From: Chrysemys picta bellii
Lineage: Eukaryota > Chordata > Testudines > Emydidae
Reading direction: 5' to 3'
DNA length: 64,000 bases
Assembly: GCF_011386835.1 (NCBI RefSeq)
Contig: NC_088795.1
Coordinates: 107,568,434-107,632,433 of the forward strand
How positions within the stretch are numbered: the first letter of the stretch is position 1; every line of letters starts with the position of its first letter. The notes beneath the pieces are model-generated. The model saw only the letters and a program-made list of their open reading frames with translations, searched no databases and was not told where the DNA came from. This document shows positions 13,111 through 27,600 of the stretch, one piece after another. The position numbers and the translations under genes were made by a program.

Positions 13111-13539
13111 GATGTCCACGGCGCGGGGTCCCGTGCTTTGTGAGACATCTGTGCCCTCTCAGACTTAATGTCCTCACCGCGCTGCCGTAGCCTCCTCGCC
13201 CGATTTCTCAGCATCTGCCTCTGAAAATGGTGGATGATAAGGTGCGAGGTGTTGACAACGGTCAATTGCAGCGATGATCGCAGCGGGATCCATGCTCGTG
13301 GTGCTGTGGCGTCCGCACTGTCAATCACCAGAAAAGTGCGCGAACTGATTGCCCGCCGGCGCTTTCACGGAAGGAGGGCAGGAGTGAAGGCTGAATGACA
13401 ACAGTTACCCAAAACCACCCTCGACACATTTTTTGCCCCAGCAGGCATTGGGGGTTCAACCCAGAATTCCAATGGGCAGCGGGGACTGCGGGAACTGTGG
13501 GATAGCTGCCCACAGTGCACCGCGTCCAATGTCGACGCT

Positions 13540-13671
13540 TGCCCCGGTAGTGTGGACTCACAAAGTCGAATTACTGTCCTTAGTGTGGATACACACGTTC
13601 GACTTCATAATATCGGTTCCACAAATTTGCTTTAAGTAAAATCGAACTACTCTCGTAGTGTAGACATACCC
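13540..13671. repeat. Subterminal repeats at the right Harbinger end
   Basis: Three related words in the same orientation: GTAGTGTGGACTCACAAAGT (from about 13548), TTAGTGTGGATACACACGTT (from about 13580), and the terminal GTAGTGTAGACATACCC. Such repeats are candidate binding sites for the Myb-like protein or transposase. Confidence 0.6.
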
Positions 13672-13674
13672 TAA

Positions 13675-16856
<3,182 letters not shown>

Positions 16857-16968
16857 CTGGGAAGTGTTGTTCCTTTGACACTACTGTCTTTAAAATTCTT
16901 CTCATACTGGGGCAATTCAACAAATTCTACCAGCCACTGAAGAGTCTCCTCTTGAGTCCAGTTGTGAA
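16857..16968 (-). CDS. STIM2: STIM2 exon: SAM domain, first half
   Basis: 112 nt exon between a TCTTGCAG acceptor and a CCAG/GTGAAC donor. With the previous G it reads V-HNWTQEETLQWLVEF, then VELPQYEKNFKDSSVKGTTL, then P and the start of R. This is the luminal SAM domain, which pairs with the EF-hands and drives oligomerisation when luminal calcium falls. NWT is an N-glycosylation sequon known in the STIM SAM domain. Phase is 2 bases + 36 codons + 2 bases, so it joins the flanking exons in frame. Confidence 0.95.
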
Positions 16969-17892
16969 CTGCAAGACAAAAGATGGACTATCACAGATGT
17001 CTGATTTTCAGGAATACAAGAATAATCAGTACCACAGCTAAAAATAACACAAAGATGGTAGATTGGCAGGTTACACAGCCAGCATAAACAAGTTCACCTG
17101 GATGGAACCACAGATAAATAAGTATTCACGTTTACTAACAGAAGTTGTTTCTGGCAGTTTGCCTTTTTCATTATATGCTCTTTAGAGACAAAGCTTAAAC
17201 AAGTGTTTAACCAACAGAAACATCAAAAATTCCATAGCATAATTTAGAATTATTTTTTATAATCAGGGCAGCATCTTGTGACCTATTTTAAGTGCTCTCT
17301 CAGCCCCAATTCTACTGTCCTTACAGAACTGAACATATGCCAGCAGATGCAGTAACACGTAAGGTAATGTGTCAAGATCTTAGCCCGTAGTCCAGCGAGA
17401 CACCTTTTTTCTGGCATCTTCATACAAACTCATGCCACTCAAACACAGAAATTGTGTATGGGTGAGGGTTTGGTGGGGAAGGGAGGGAGTTGGAGTATTA
17501 AAAAACATGAGGGGCAGAAATGGGTGGGTGGGTTTTAACTATTTCTTTATTTAGAAATTAACAGGTTTAAAAATCCTAGCCACTTAAGTATCAGAAACAA
17601 TACAATAATCATTATAACAATGAGCTTTTGTTCAGAGAAACACTATACAGTAATATACTCATCATATCTCTCTATTTAAGAGGGTGATACTATGTTACAG
17701 AATGAGCATCTTTACCCTACCTGTGACACGTCAGGTATTAAATTGAGTGAAATGTTGATTATGATGTTATTAAATTGAATGCAATCTCTGATTATGCATA
17801 TTTAACAATCCACATGTCGACCCAATGGTAATATTCAAAAAACTGGACAGGTTTATTTGTTTTTTTGCAGGTGAATTTACATTGTCTGGGTG
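16969..17892. other. STIM2 intron, no feature recognised
   Basis: Start of the 16.8-kb intron. Nothing recognised before the Penelope-like insertion. Confidence 0.5.
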
Positions 17893-17903
17893 CTGAACAA
17901 ATG

Positions 17904-18022
17904 AAGAAGTGAGGTTTTTACTACCCACAAAAGCTTATGCCCAAATAAATCTTAGTCTTTAAGGTGCCACTGGACTCCTTGTTGTTTTTGTGGATACAGA
18001 CTAACACAGCTACCCCCTGATA
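17904..18022 (+). mobile_element. Short Penelope-like end insertion with 11-bp target duplication
   Basis: 119 bp matching the end of the Penelope-like element in sense orientation, from AAGAAGTGAGG through the CTAACACAGCTACC end. It is flanked by CTGAACAAATG at 17893-17903 and 18023-18033, a perfect 11-bp duplication. Strongly 5'-truncated, no coding part. Confidence 0.85.
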
Positions 18023-18033
18023 CTGAACAAATG

Positions 18034-19134
18034 GGGTACAATTAAAAAATACAAAAAAAACCCCCAAAACCTTTCAAAATGTTCCTGGGACATCTTGTGT
18101 TATGTCAAATTATTTTTCTTACTAAGGAGGTTATTGAAATCAATCTGGACAACAGAAGCTTTAAAAAAAAATTTCCCCCTTATATTTATTTGCAGTGGCT
18201 GCTATTACTGTTGAAACTGCCAGCCAGCAGTGTACATGACCCTCTGGTAATTGCAGAGGTCTCAACACACAAGGAAACACTGTCTGGAGCTTTTAGTTTA
18301 GATAAAATTGCTGTCTCAGCCCAGGGCAGAGCTTCAGGCACTGTATGCCACTGCTACAGTTTTGCAACTTGTAATGCTATACACTATAAACGCCTATCTC
18401 CTCCACTGTGCTTGCAAAGTTTATCAAGACCCTCTGTGCTTTGGAGCAAATCACCAAGTACTGCCCTCCCTTTGTACATACATAACTTTGCAGGCACAAA
18501 CATCTGGGCATGGAACTGCTAGACCATTACCTGTAAGTATTTCTCCATGCAACTGTAACCGGATAAGGGAAGGCTAGATTAAGACCCCTTTGAAAATCTG
18601 ACACTAACGGTGCATTCTCAATAGTGAAGCTTGACAAGGACCCTTTACAAAAAATTGCAAGAAAGATTGCAAATGCTTTCCACTTGTAAACTGCAGACAC
18701 AGTTGTGTACAAACAACAGAATGTTTTATAGTTCATCAGTATCCATTTCAGACTGTCTAGCACGGTATGATTAACATATGAGCTGAAGTTTCAACAGGGA
18801 TTCCTACAGATTTATTATTTACATTAGTATATCAATGAAAAACCAGTTTAAGCGTTACCAGATAGTTTCATGGGTGTTTTTAAACTGTTTCAGTTTTACT
18901 CTACACTGTTTCCAATGTCACTAATTAGCTTTAAAAATAAATAGTATTCAAGCACTAGTAGTTACCCCACACTTACTGGGTACAAAGTCATTTTTGTAAT
19001 GATTGATTCTTCCCGTGCCTCCAGATTACAAACCCTTTAATCTTCTAGGCACTGATCTGCCGGTATTCTGCATCCTGTAATAATTAATCTTCACCAGTTT
19101 TGTCCTTTTCCTCTTAAACTAAAAATTGTGATAA
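18034..19134. other. Intronic stretch, no feature recognised
   Basis: Part of the 16.8-kb STIM2 intron. An open frame at 18079-18522 (+) has no recognisable domain and overlaps no splice-supported exon. Confidence 0.4.
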
Positions 19135-19142
19135 GGCAAGAT

Positions 19143-19758
19143 CAAAGGTGAAAGTAAGCCGTGCCAGACCAGCTTACCCAGGTTGGCGATTTAAAGGGCT
19201 CGGGGCTCCCTGCAGCGGCCAGAGCCCAGGGCCCTTTAAATCACCTCCTGAGCTCCACTGCCGGAGCCCCAGAGTAGTGGCAGCAGGGCTCCGGCTGCCG
19301 CTATCCTAGGGCTCCAGCAGCAGGGTTCAGGCAGCACTTTAAAGGGCCCGAGGCTCCCGCAGTGGCCAGAGCCCCTGGCCCTTTAAATCCACACGGGAGC
19401 CCTTCCGCCGCTACCCTGGGGCTCCGGCAGCAGGGCTTGAGTGGCGCTTTAAAGGGCCAGGGGCTCCGGCTGCTGCAGGGAGCCCCTGGCCCTTTAAATC
19501 ACCGCCCGAGCCCTGCCGCCGCTACCCCGGGGCTCCGGCAGCCCCGGGGTAGCAGCAATAGGGCTCCGTCGGCGATTTAAAGTGCCCGGAGCTCTGCTGC
19601 AATAGTGGTGGCCAGAGCCCCGAGTCCTTTAAATCACCCCTCATGCTCCGGGGCTTTTAAATCTTGATTTAAAGCTCCCACACCTCTTCTGGTTGAGGCC
19701 ACGCTCCTGCTCAGGACTCTGGTGTACTGGTAAGTCCTTTAACTTACTTTCACCCCTG
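19143..19758. mobile_element. hAT-type non-autonomous element with GC-rich internal repeats
   Basis: 616 bp with inverted ends: CAAAGGTGAAAGTAAG on the left and, read inward from the right, CAGGGGTGAAAGTAAG. It is flanked by GGCAAGAT (19135-19142) and GGCAAGAC (19759-19766), an 8-bp duplication with one change. The interior repeats a GC-rich unit several times. Each unit contains CTTTAAAGGGCC or its reverse complement with GCTCCGGC, in both orientations. Confidence 0.75.
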
Positions 19759-19766
19759 GGCAAGAC

Positions 19767-20159
19767 CCACTTACACCCCCAAGACCTTTTATAATGAAAT
19801 GACAAAGGTCTCCTTATTTCAAGGAATTAGAATGCTGTGCTTGTTAAAATCCAGAACTATATTATCTCTAGTAAACCCTATTCTATGCACCAGAGTCAAA
19901 CACAGGAAGAGTTGCCAAAAAAAAAAAAAAGTATTTGATCTTATGATTAAAAACAAGACGACCTTCAAGATACATCACCACTCGATAAGGACAACGAACT
20001 CTAAGAGATGTAGGAGCTGTTTCCTGTGGGAATGCTTGATGGAACATGAAGACTTTTTAAAATATTGTGTTATCTACAAATCTCATCTGAATGGCCTGAA
20101 CTCTGATCCAGAGAAATAGCATTTTAATGTATTTTTGAAGAATGCAACAATTGGTGACT
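19767..20159. other. Intronic stretch, no feature recognised
   Basis: Short AT-rich intronic stretch between a hAT-type element and an antisense CR1. Nothing recognised. Confidence 0.4.
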
Positions 20160-20900
20160 AACAGAAGTGTGGGACTGGAAGGGACCTCAGTAGGTCATTT
20201 AGTCAAGTCCCCTGCATACTACGCAGGACTAAGTGGTCCCCTGCACACTATGCAGGACTAAGAAATAACTAGACCATTCCTGACAGGTGTTTGTCCAACC
20301 TGTTCTCAAAAGCCTCCAGTGACAGACATTCCATATCCTCCGGAGGCAATTTGTTCCAGTGCTTAACTACCCTGACAATTAGGAAGCTTTTCTAAATTTC
20401 CAAGCTAACCCTCCCTTGCTGCAATTTAAGCCCATTGCTTCTTGTCCTCTTCGTAGAGATTAAAACAATTTTTCACCCTCTTCCTTGTAACAACATTTTA
20501 TGTACTTGCAAAACTTATCAGAGCCTTCCCTTGGGTACAACGAATCAGGGCGACTGCTCTGAGCCCCAGGCTTTGGGGGGCCCCGCGGGCCAGTGCAATT
20601 GGCTGGCATGGTCGGTCCCGGAAGTGACGGGTCGGTCTCAGAAGTGAGATGGATTCGTCACTTCCGCCCCGGACCCTTCCGAGGGATGACCCTGCTTATT
20701 ACGTCCCCTTCCATCTTTTGTCCAAACTAAACAAACCCAACTTTTTCAGTCTTCCCTCATAGGTCATGTTTTCTAGATCATTAATCATTTTTGTTGATCT
20801 CCTCTGGTCTTTCTCCAATTTGTTCACATCTTTCATGAAGTGTGGCACTCAGAACCAGACACAATACTCCAAATGAGCCCTTATCAGAAGATACAGGTCA
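20160..20900 (-). mobile_element. CR1 LINE 3' portion, antisense, interrupted
   Basis: About 740 bp of CR1 3' sequence in reverse orientation. It has GGAAGGGACCTCAGTAGGTC at the 3' end, then the CAACCTGTTCTCAAAAGCCT and TTGTTCCAGTGCTTAACTAC words. GC-rich sequence at about 20535-20690 interrupts the CR1 match and looks like a separate insertion, but its ends are not clear. Confidence 0.75.
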
Positions 20901-23060
20901 AGAAAATTTTGATTAGATGTAAGATAACTGGATCCAGATAAATACAGATCAAATTTGAAGGGCACCTCATACACATTCCAAAACATCTGAACTTCTGGGA
21001 GTTCTATCATTTATATATATTCCAGTATGCCTTTTCCATTCGTAGCCTAGACCAACCAAACTGTAACATACTTAAAAGGCTCAACAGTAATTTCACATGA
21101 TGGGTCTCACACACTCTCAAATCTGCTCTCCTTTTCAGTCCTAATGAGTGGCCAAAAATCATTACTATGTAACAAATGAGATATACATAACAGTTACTGA
21201 CAGTCAAAGTAACTATTGATATTAACGCCCAACATAGGGTGATGTTCCTTTTGTAGGAAATCAAGCAAGGAAATCTCACTGTAGGGCAGGTACACTTACA
21301 GTGAGGGATCTACTTGATTAGGAAATCTGTGACCCATTTCCCAGCAACAGCGCAGGTAGCTGCACAAGTACCACCAATAGCACAACCACTTGTGTAAACC
21401 AAGAGCAGACACTTTTTACCACTGTGTCATCTAAGCAGCACTCAGACAATTGGTAGTACCGGAGCTGCTGCATCTTTGCCAGAAAACAGGAAAGAAATTT
21501 CCCAGTGCAGATCTGTCCTGATACTTACATCATCTCTGCTGTATCACGGGTGTGGTTATTTTCTTGTCCTTGCTGGCCTTGCGATCTTGAAGATTTCAAA
21601 AAATATAATCTTTAAACGCTTTAAACAAGTTTTAAAAAAGCAAGCATTTTTTGAAATACTTCTGAGACTGCGAGCCAAACTCAACCAGTTAAAGACTTTA
21701 TCAAATCATAAGTGGGCAGATTGCTCTGACCATTAATAGCAGCACTCTGTACTGGCTGCTAAAATACTTCAGGGTATAAAACTGTTTGACCTTGAAAAGT
21801 GCCTTTGTAACATGGCACTGGGTGGTTTAATATTCATTGTGTCTAACTGACTTCCGATCAAATTTGCAAGTGAAGAGATTGTTTCTTAAATGCCAGCCCC
21901 ACAAGTTCAGCATGGGCTCAGAGTCAGAGTTCTTCCCATCTCACCCATCACCACCAGAAAGGAAGGCGCGGCAGGCCGAATCATCCACTGAAGGCACCTG
22001 TGCAACCCCATGGTCTTCAGAATGTATCTAGAGTAGCATCTGTGCAACCCCATTCCCTTCAGTGGGCTTGTACCATTATTGCGGAGTATAATGTGGCCTG
22101 CAAAACAGTGACTGTGTGCCAGATGGAAAGCACCAAGCATGACTGTCAGAGCCCAGTTTGAGTTTACAGGGCTAGCAGTTAGGAAAAAATCTCATATCTG
22201 TAAACTGAACATATTATGATATGCCAATCAATGAGTCAGTGAACGTCCATTTTTAAACAGTCATTCAGATTAGAAGTTCACTTTAAGATATCAGATATCA
22301 TCTATATCTTGGAACCCAGCTACTTCACAGGCCACTGTCATGCCCCATCCTCCTACACCCAGTCATGGAATCATCAGCTGGGATGCTCCCATAGCTAAAG
22401 TCCTGAATGCAGCTGAACAAAACTCAGCACAGGGCACTTCTGCCTTGGAACTTCCTCACTCACGGATAAGAACAGACGATGGAGTGTACCAAGAATCTCT
22501 TTATGCCCACTGGCAGAGGGTACACAGGGGACGTAAGATTTCAGGGATCTCTTAGGTTCACCAAAAGTGGTCATGTAAGGTGTCTATGAAAGCCTGTGTC
22601 ACAATGGTCATCAAAATCATTGCAAAAATATATATGCACGAGTTATGTACGTATACTGGAAATTAAATTCTTAAAGCCTTGTAGTTAAAGGCAAGTAAGT
22701 CAGAGGCAGAGAGCACTGAGAAAGACTTCGCCAGACAGAAGGTGGGAGACATTTATCCATCTGTTGACCATTGTGTATCTTACTATTTGCATATTGAGTC
22801 ACATGCTAATAAAGAAATTTCGAGAGTGCTACCAGAAGAAACAAAAACCAGCAAGAGCCATTCTATTTACAAATAAAGACAATGAATCTTTGTGGGTATG
22901 GAGGTACACTGGGGATTTTTCAGTCTGGGAAGACAAACTGCCCGTGGGCTTGATCTTATGAAAGGAGGAACTTTCCCCAGTGTTTTCAACCAGGGTGGCT
23001 AAGAACTTGGGGTCAGCTATCCTGTAGGAGACAGGGAAGTGTCTTGTGAGTTAAGTTTAG
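20901..23060. other. Intronic stretch, no clear feature
   Basis: STIM2 intron. 22560-23060 has the compositional look of an old interspersed repeat (direct continuation beyond the hAT element at 23069), but I cannot assign a family. No exon seen. Confidence 0.35.
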
Positions 23061-23068
23061 GCTCTAGA

Positions 23069-23198
23069 ATAGTGGTTTTCCACCTTTTTTCATTTGTGGG
23101 CCCCTAAAAATTTTCAAATACAGAGGCAGACCCCTTTGGAAATCTTAGGCAGTCTGCAGACTGCCCAGGGATCCACAGACCACAGGTTGAAAATGACT
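23069..23198. mobile_element. hAT-type MITE, 130 bp
   Basis: Inverted ends AGTGGTTTTCCACC on the left and, from the right, AGTCATTTTCAACC. Flanked by a perfect 8-bp duplication GCTCTAGA (23061-23068 and 23199-23206), which fits the nTCTAGAn preference of hAT elements. Confidence 0.88.
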
Positions 23199-23206
23199 GC
23201 TCTAGA

Positions 23207-25086
23207 AAGCATGTTATAATTTTGGTTTTTATATAACCGCTTGCTTACTTATCAAAGAACAGATTCATAGGATAGATTTGTAGTGAAAACAAGAATAAGT
23301 TTACTATCTAAGTGCTGTGTGTTAAGCAGAGTGGTAATCTTGAGCTGAATCTAGTAAGCTAGTGTGTACTATCCCCTTGGGAGTAGGGATCAGAGTTCTG
23401 AGAGTGTTCAATGGACCAGATGCTCGGCACTCCAGAGGGACGCTTGGAGGACTCTGATTTGGGCACCCACCAATGTCCATCTGAAAAAAAAAAATCAAAG
23501 CTGGAAGAGAACATAGCTACTCATGTTAGCACATGACATCAGCGTTCATTAGTCTGTATTGTCTGCCTCTGGGTCCCCAGGAGAAATGTAGGGGAGGTTG
23601 CTCTGGACATCGAAAGCCCCACATGGTTTGGGAGCTGCCCATTTGAGAGATCACCATTCTTGCAGTGTAAGACTGCCACCACTGGGATCAGCAGAGGGGC
23701 TTATGATAGAGCCTTCTCATCTTTAAAATGGAGGGAGCTGCTGAGTGGGCTTTGTTTGTGGTTGCCCTACTCTTCAGAATTCACCCTCCCTCTTGCTTTG
23801 AACTAGCGCAAATTTAGGTTACTGTCAGAGATCAAGACCCCACTGTGGTAGTCATTTGTCTTTAGTTATATCCTAAGCACTTTTTCTTTTTGTTTTGTTT
23901 TGTTGGAGTGGAGGTAAACATTTGATAGTTGGCTTTGGTGGTGGATGGGGTATTTTCAGTGGGTACTTCTTCGGCTGGTACATTTTGTTACATAGTGAAG
24001 ATTACCCATTAGATTTGTTCTTGTTGTATGGTTTATGTTTTTAATAATCATTAAAAAGGCACCATGAAACTTACATAAGTCCTTCATTTATACATCAAAA
24101 CCAAATAATCTTCCTTTTGTACCTCCCAGCCAAGGGCTTGCTGCTCTAACAGAGGAAGCTGCTCCCCTATATAGTGTATTTATTGTATCACTAGCTTCTT
24201 ATGTATGTGACAAAATAGAGTAGATTACCAGCAGATTACACAACTGTATGATTTGTTCAGTTACAGAACTGAATCCAACACATGAAATCAATAATGAACA
24301 CCCCCTTTTCCACAGAGTGGATGCAAAATTTTGTTTTTGTTTTTTAAAGAAGAACCATACATAATGACCATGCAACAGGTGAAACTGGTAAGGGAAAAAA
24401 TACAGCAAGGAATAAAAATCCTACTTCTGACTTTGGTTTATGACAAACTTCACAGTTGCTTGGTTTTGTGATTTCTGTGTTAAATCCTTTAACCCGCGTA
24501 AATGTAGGCCCTTGAGTAAACTGCAGTTTTGTTTTGTTTTTAAAATTCACGGCAGCGTCCAGGTAATGTAGTATTTTTCTACAGGCTATACACAGAGAAT
24601 GCAGTCAGTGAACGGTAACTGCGCATTCCTTTGTGTAAAACTGGCCACCTACTCCCCCTGCAAAAATAGGTGCGATTTTTCCAACATCAGGAGATCAGCA
24701 CAAGGCTCCCCACTGTTAGAAAAATTGCAGCAGTGCAGAGAGGCTCCACAACCAGTTCTGCAACATTTTTCTTTTTTTTTTTTTTGTAGATCAAAAGCAC
24801 TGTACAATATTACCTCTGTGAATCAGTCAGCATACAAATCTAAATACTTCAGAGTGCAGAACCGATGATGTTTCCTCATGTCTTTTGGACACATGGGTAC
24901 ATCTGCTTCGGTCCAACTTCAAGTCCCAAGCAGAATTTGGCAGATAGTTTGCATCTCTAAAGCTCTGATCATGCTGCAGCAATTTTAACTCCACTCTACA
25001 TACTGTATGGGGCTTCTCAATGCTAACCGGGTTACATTTCAGGAAAAAAGTGCTTATTTATATTTTCAAAACTTCTCTAATCTAAT
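23207..25086. other. Intronic stretch, no feature recognised
   Basis: STIM2 intron. A T-rich run at about 24770-24786 is the only simple repeat. No gene or classified repeat recognised. Confidence 0.4.
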
Positions 25087-25094
25087 GCTCTGAG

Positions 25095-25456
25095 CAGGGG
25101 TTCTCAACCTTTTCTTTTGAGGCCCCCCAACATGTTATGAAAACTCCACAGCCCACCTGTGCCAAAATAACTGGTTTTCTGCATACAAAATCTAGGGCTT
25201 GCATTAGGGGGAGCAAGAAGGGCAATTGCTGGGGCCTCATGCCAAAGGAGCCCCTGCAAAGTTACATTGCTCAGGCTTTGGCTTCAGCCTCAGGTGGCAG
25301 GGCTCAGAGCCCCGGGCTTCAGCCCCATTCGGTGGGGCTTTGGCTTTCTTCCCTGCTCCCCAGCAAGTCTAGTGCTGGTCCTGATGAGTGGACCCCCTGA
25401 AACCTGCTCGTGCCCCCCTCCCCCCGGGGGCCTAGACCCCTGGTTGAGAACCACTG
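25095..25456. mobile_element. hAT-type non-autonomous element, 362 bp
   Basis: Inverted ends CAGGGGTTCTCAACCTTTTC on the left and, from the right, CAGTGGTTCTCAACCAGGGG. GCTCTGAG precedes it (25087-25094) and CTCTGGAG follows it, an imperfect 8-bp duplication. The interior is GC-rich and non-coding. Confidence 0.75.
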
Positions 25457-25464
25457 CTCTGGAG

Positions 25465-26597
25465 GACAAGTACATTAATAACAACAAATCTTATAAATAA
25501 ATCAATACATTATGAATTCGTCTCACTTCAAAATTATCTCAGTAATAAATTTCACTTAGAAATTGAGTTAGGCCTGCAGTTCAGACAAATATCTTGTTGA
25601 TCCAAGGGAAGGAAAGCAATTTCTGTCGAGCGGTGCTTTACTGAAAAAATCCCTGACTGTAGCCCCCTTGTCATTAAATCAGGAACTCCAAGCTCTCTGC
25701 GCCTGTTAGGAAGGACTCTAAAGTGAGAAAAGACTTCTAGATCTTTTCATCACCCAGGTAGGTCTCAAAATGCATTCTATGAAGTTAGTTTGCCCACATT
25801 ACTGCCAACCCCAATCTGAAAGGGCCCTAGCCACATCTGGGTCTTCAAGTGTCAGCACTTCAACAGAGATCAGTAGGGACTGCCACACAGAGGTCACTAC
25901 ACACTTTCTATATGCACCACAGATTAGACAATCTGTCTTGGCAGATGCAGCTTTAAATGCAATGTTCTAGGCACAGAAGTCCACTCATTCAAATCTTCCC
26001 ACTTCACAGCCTGGAGTGTTGCTACATATAATCTATACATCCAAATCAGAGGACCTGGTGAGCAAAGTACATATACCTATAAATTGTAGTCCCTACCTAT
26101 AAATTATTGTTGTTCATATAAAACAATCTGAAAGCCTGAATCTCCTGTGGTTTTTAAAACTTTTGGGTACATCACTGACATGTTCCGCAAGTTCTCTTGT
26201 TTCAGTTCATAAATAATTTTAATTTAGCTAAGGGAAAAGTTCCATAGTATTCCCTACTGAAACCTAAAGCAGCTCCCCTTACTAGGAAGGAAAAGCTTCA
26301 ACAGCTGTTTGCCTACTTATCATAACAAGCAGTAAACAAGTCAGTCCAGACTGGAGAACATGATGAAGAGAAAACCAGTTTACAGAGAGGGGAGAAATTA
26401 CCTTGCTACCAAATTCAAGAACCAAATGATCTATGAAATGCAGCAGACAGTACTGGTCACCATATAGTGGAAAGGAAAATACTACCTGGAGAGAGTGCAG
26501 CAATAAAGATGCTACATTTGAACAATTTAAACAGAGGAAAGTTTAAAGAGTCAGGTTATTCATCTGGCAGTCTTGTTTTCTTATGGACAGAAGTTTT
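25465..26597. other. Intronic stretch, no feature recognised
   Basis: STIM2 intron with no recognised repeat or gene. Confidence 0.4.
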
Positions 26598-26609
26598 CAA
26601 AATTATTAA

Positions 26610-26818
26610 TGACAGGTTTCAGAGTAGCAGCCGTGTTAGTCTGTATCCGCAAAAAGAAGAACAGGAGTACTTGTGGCACCTTAGAGACTAACAAATTTAT
26701 TAGAGCATAAGCTTTCGTGGACTGCATCCGAAGAAGTGGGCTGTAGTCCACGAAAGCTTATGCTCTAATAAATTTGTTAGTCTCTAAGGTGCCACAAGTA
26801 CTCCTGTTCTTCTTTTTG
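26610..26818. mobile_element. Penelope-like fold-back insertion with 12-bp target duplication
   Basis: 209 bp made of two Penelope-like ends in opposite orientation. The arms 26649-26723 and 26745-26819 are reverse complements at 75 of 75 positions, with a 21-nt spacer. The left copy (minus) keeps the full terminal sequence from 26610; the right copy (plus) stops 39 nt short of it. CAAAATTATTAA flanks the insertion at 26598-26609 and 26819-26830, with the C at 26819 shared. Confidence 0.9.
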
Positions 26819-26830
26819 CAAAATTATTAA

Positions 26831-27483
26831 GCTGATTTACATAATTTTTCACATTTGAGTTTCAAAGTTAAGACCAATTTCCAAATAGAAAACTAGGAAC
26901 AAAAAAACTTGGGAAGAAAGAAGGTAAAAAACAAAACAAACAAACAAACGCATGGAACATACGAAATAAGAGAAAGGGGAAGATGACATTTAGTCAGCAT
27001 AAATTGACATTTAGTCAGACAACTCAGCTTTTAGAAAAGGGAGAAGAATGAATATAGTGAAAAAGCAGAAAACTGAGGTTATAATGAACTAAAAAGTCAA
27101 GCATGTTGGCTTGGATTATTTTTTCTTGCTTTTTACAGAGTGGGAAATGGGCCTTGTTTTTATTTAGGATGAAGGAGAAAGACTTACAAGAAATGACTGC
27201 TAGCTTCTCAACTCTCCAGGCATTCATAGGCCTTGTCTAGATGAGGAAAAAGATTCATTTTTTATTTTAAAAATGTGCTTGATATTATATTTTAAGTGGT
27301 GTTTAGAAGTATGTTAGCACTTAGCGTAGACTGGTTTTAAACCTTTTAAAATGTGTTAGCAGGCCTCTCTTTCAACCATAATTTCTTTAACCTTACGAAA
27401 TAAGAGAATTCTCCTTCTGAGTAAAACCCTAGAAAGTGGAAATTTTGACCACTTAATTGGTTAACTTTGAAAACAAAGCCACA
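26831..27483. other. Intronic stretch, possible truncated MITE
   Basis: At about 27228 the words AGGCCTTGTCTAGA resemble the left end of the Harbinger-type MITEs in this window, but no right end or duplication is visible. Otherwise nothing recognised. Confidence 0.3.
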
Positions 27484-27576
27484 GTCCTTTGGGGATTGGT
27501 CCTGCTTTGAGCAGGGGGTTGGACTAGATGACCTTCTGAGGTCCCTTCCAACCCTGATATTCTATGATTCTATGTA
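27484..27576 (+). mobile_element. CR1 LINE 3' end, short
   Basis: About 90 bp of the CR1 3' terminus in sense orientation: GGTCCTGCTTTGAGCAGGGG, then GTTGGACTAGATGACC and the terminal ATTCTATGATTCTATG. It could equally be the tail of the CR1-tailed SINE; no tRNA-like head is present. Confidence 0.85.
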
Positions 27577-27600
27577 ATGAGAAAAAAACAATTAATTTCC

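Larger units (their letters stand above)
8915..13671. mobile_element. Complete PIF/Harbinger DNA transposon
   Basis: A 4,757-bp element in a STIM2 intron. It is flanked by TAA at 8912-8914 and 13672-13674, the 3-bp TWA duplication typical of PIF/Harbinger. The ends are inverted: GGCCTGGTCTACACTA on the left and, read inward from the right, GGGTATGTCTACACTA (12 of 16 equal). It carries the two genes expected of the superfamily, a Myb/SANT-like DNA-binding protein (+) and a DDE transposase (-), arranged convergently. The transposase is damaged, so autonomous activity is doubtful. Subterminal copies of the end motif occur inside both ends. Confidence 0.93.

Noticed and set aside
18079..18522. 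147-codon plus-strand open frame
   Set aside because: No domain, no splice context, and the amino-acid pattern looks like translated AT-rich intron.
22560..23480. Endogenous retrovirus LTR
   Set aside because: The composition suggested an old insertion, but no LTR termini, primer-binding site or coding remnant could be identified.
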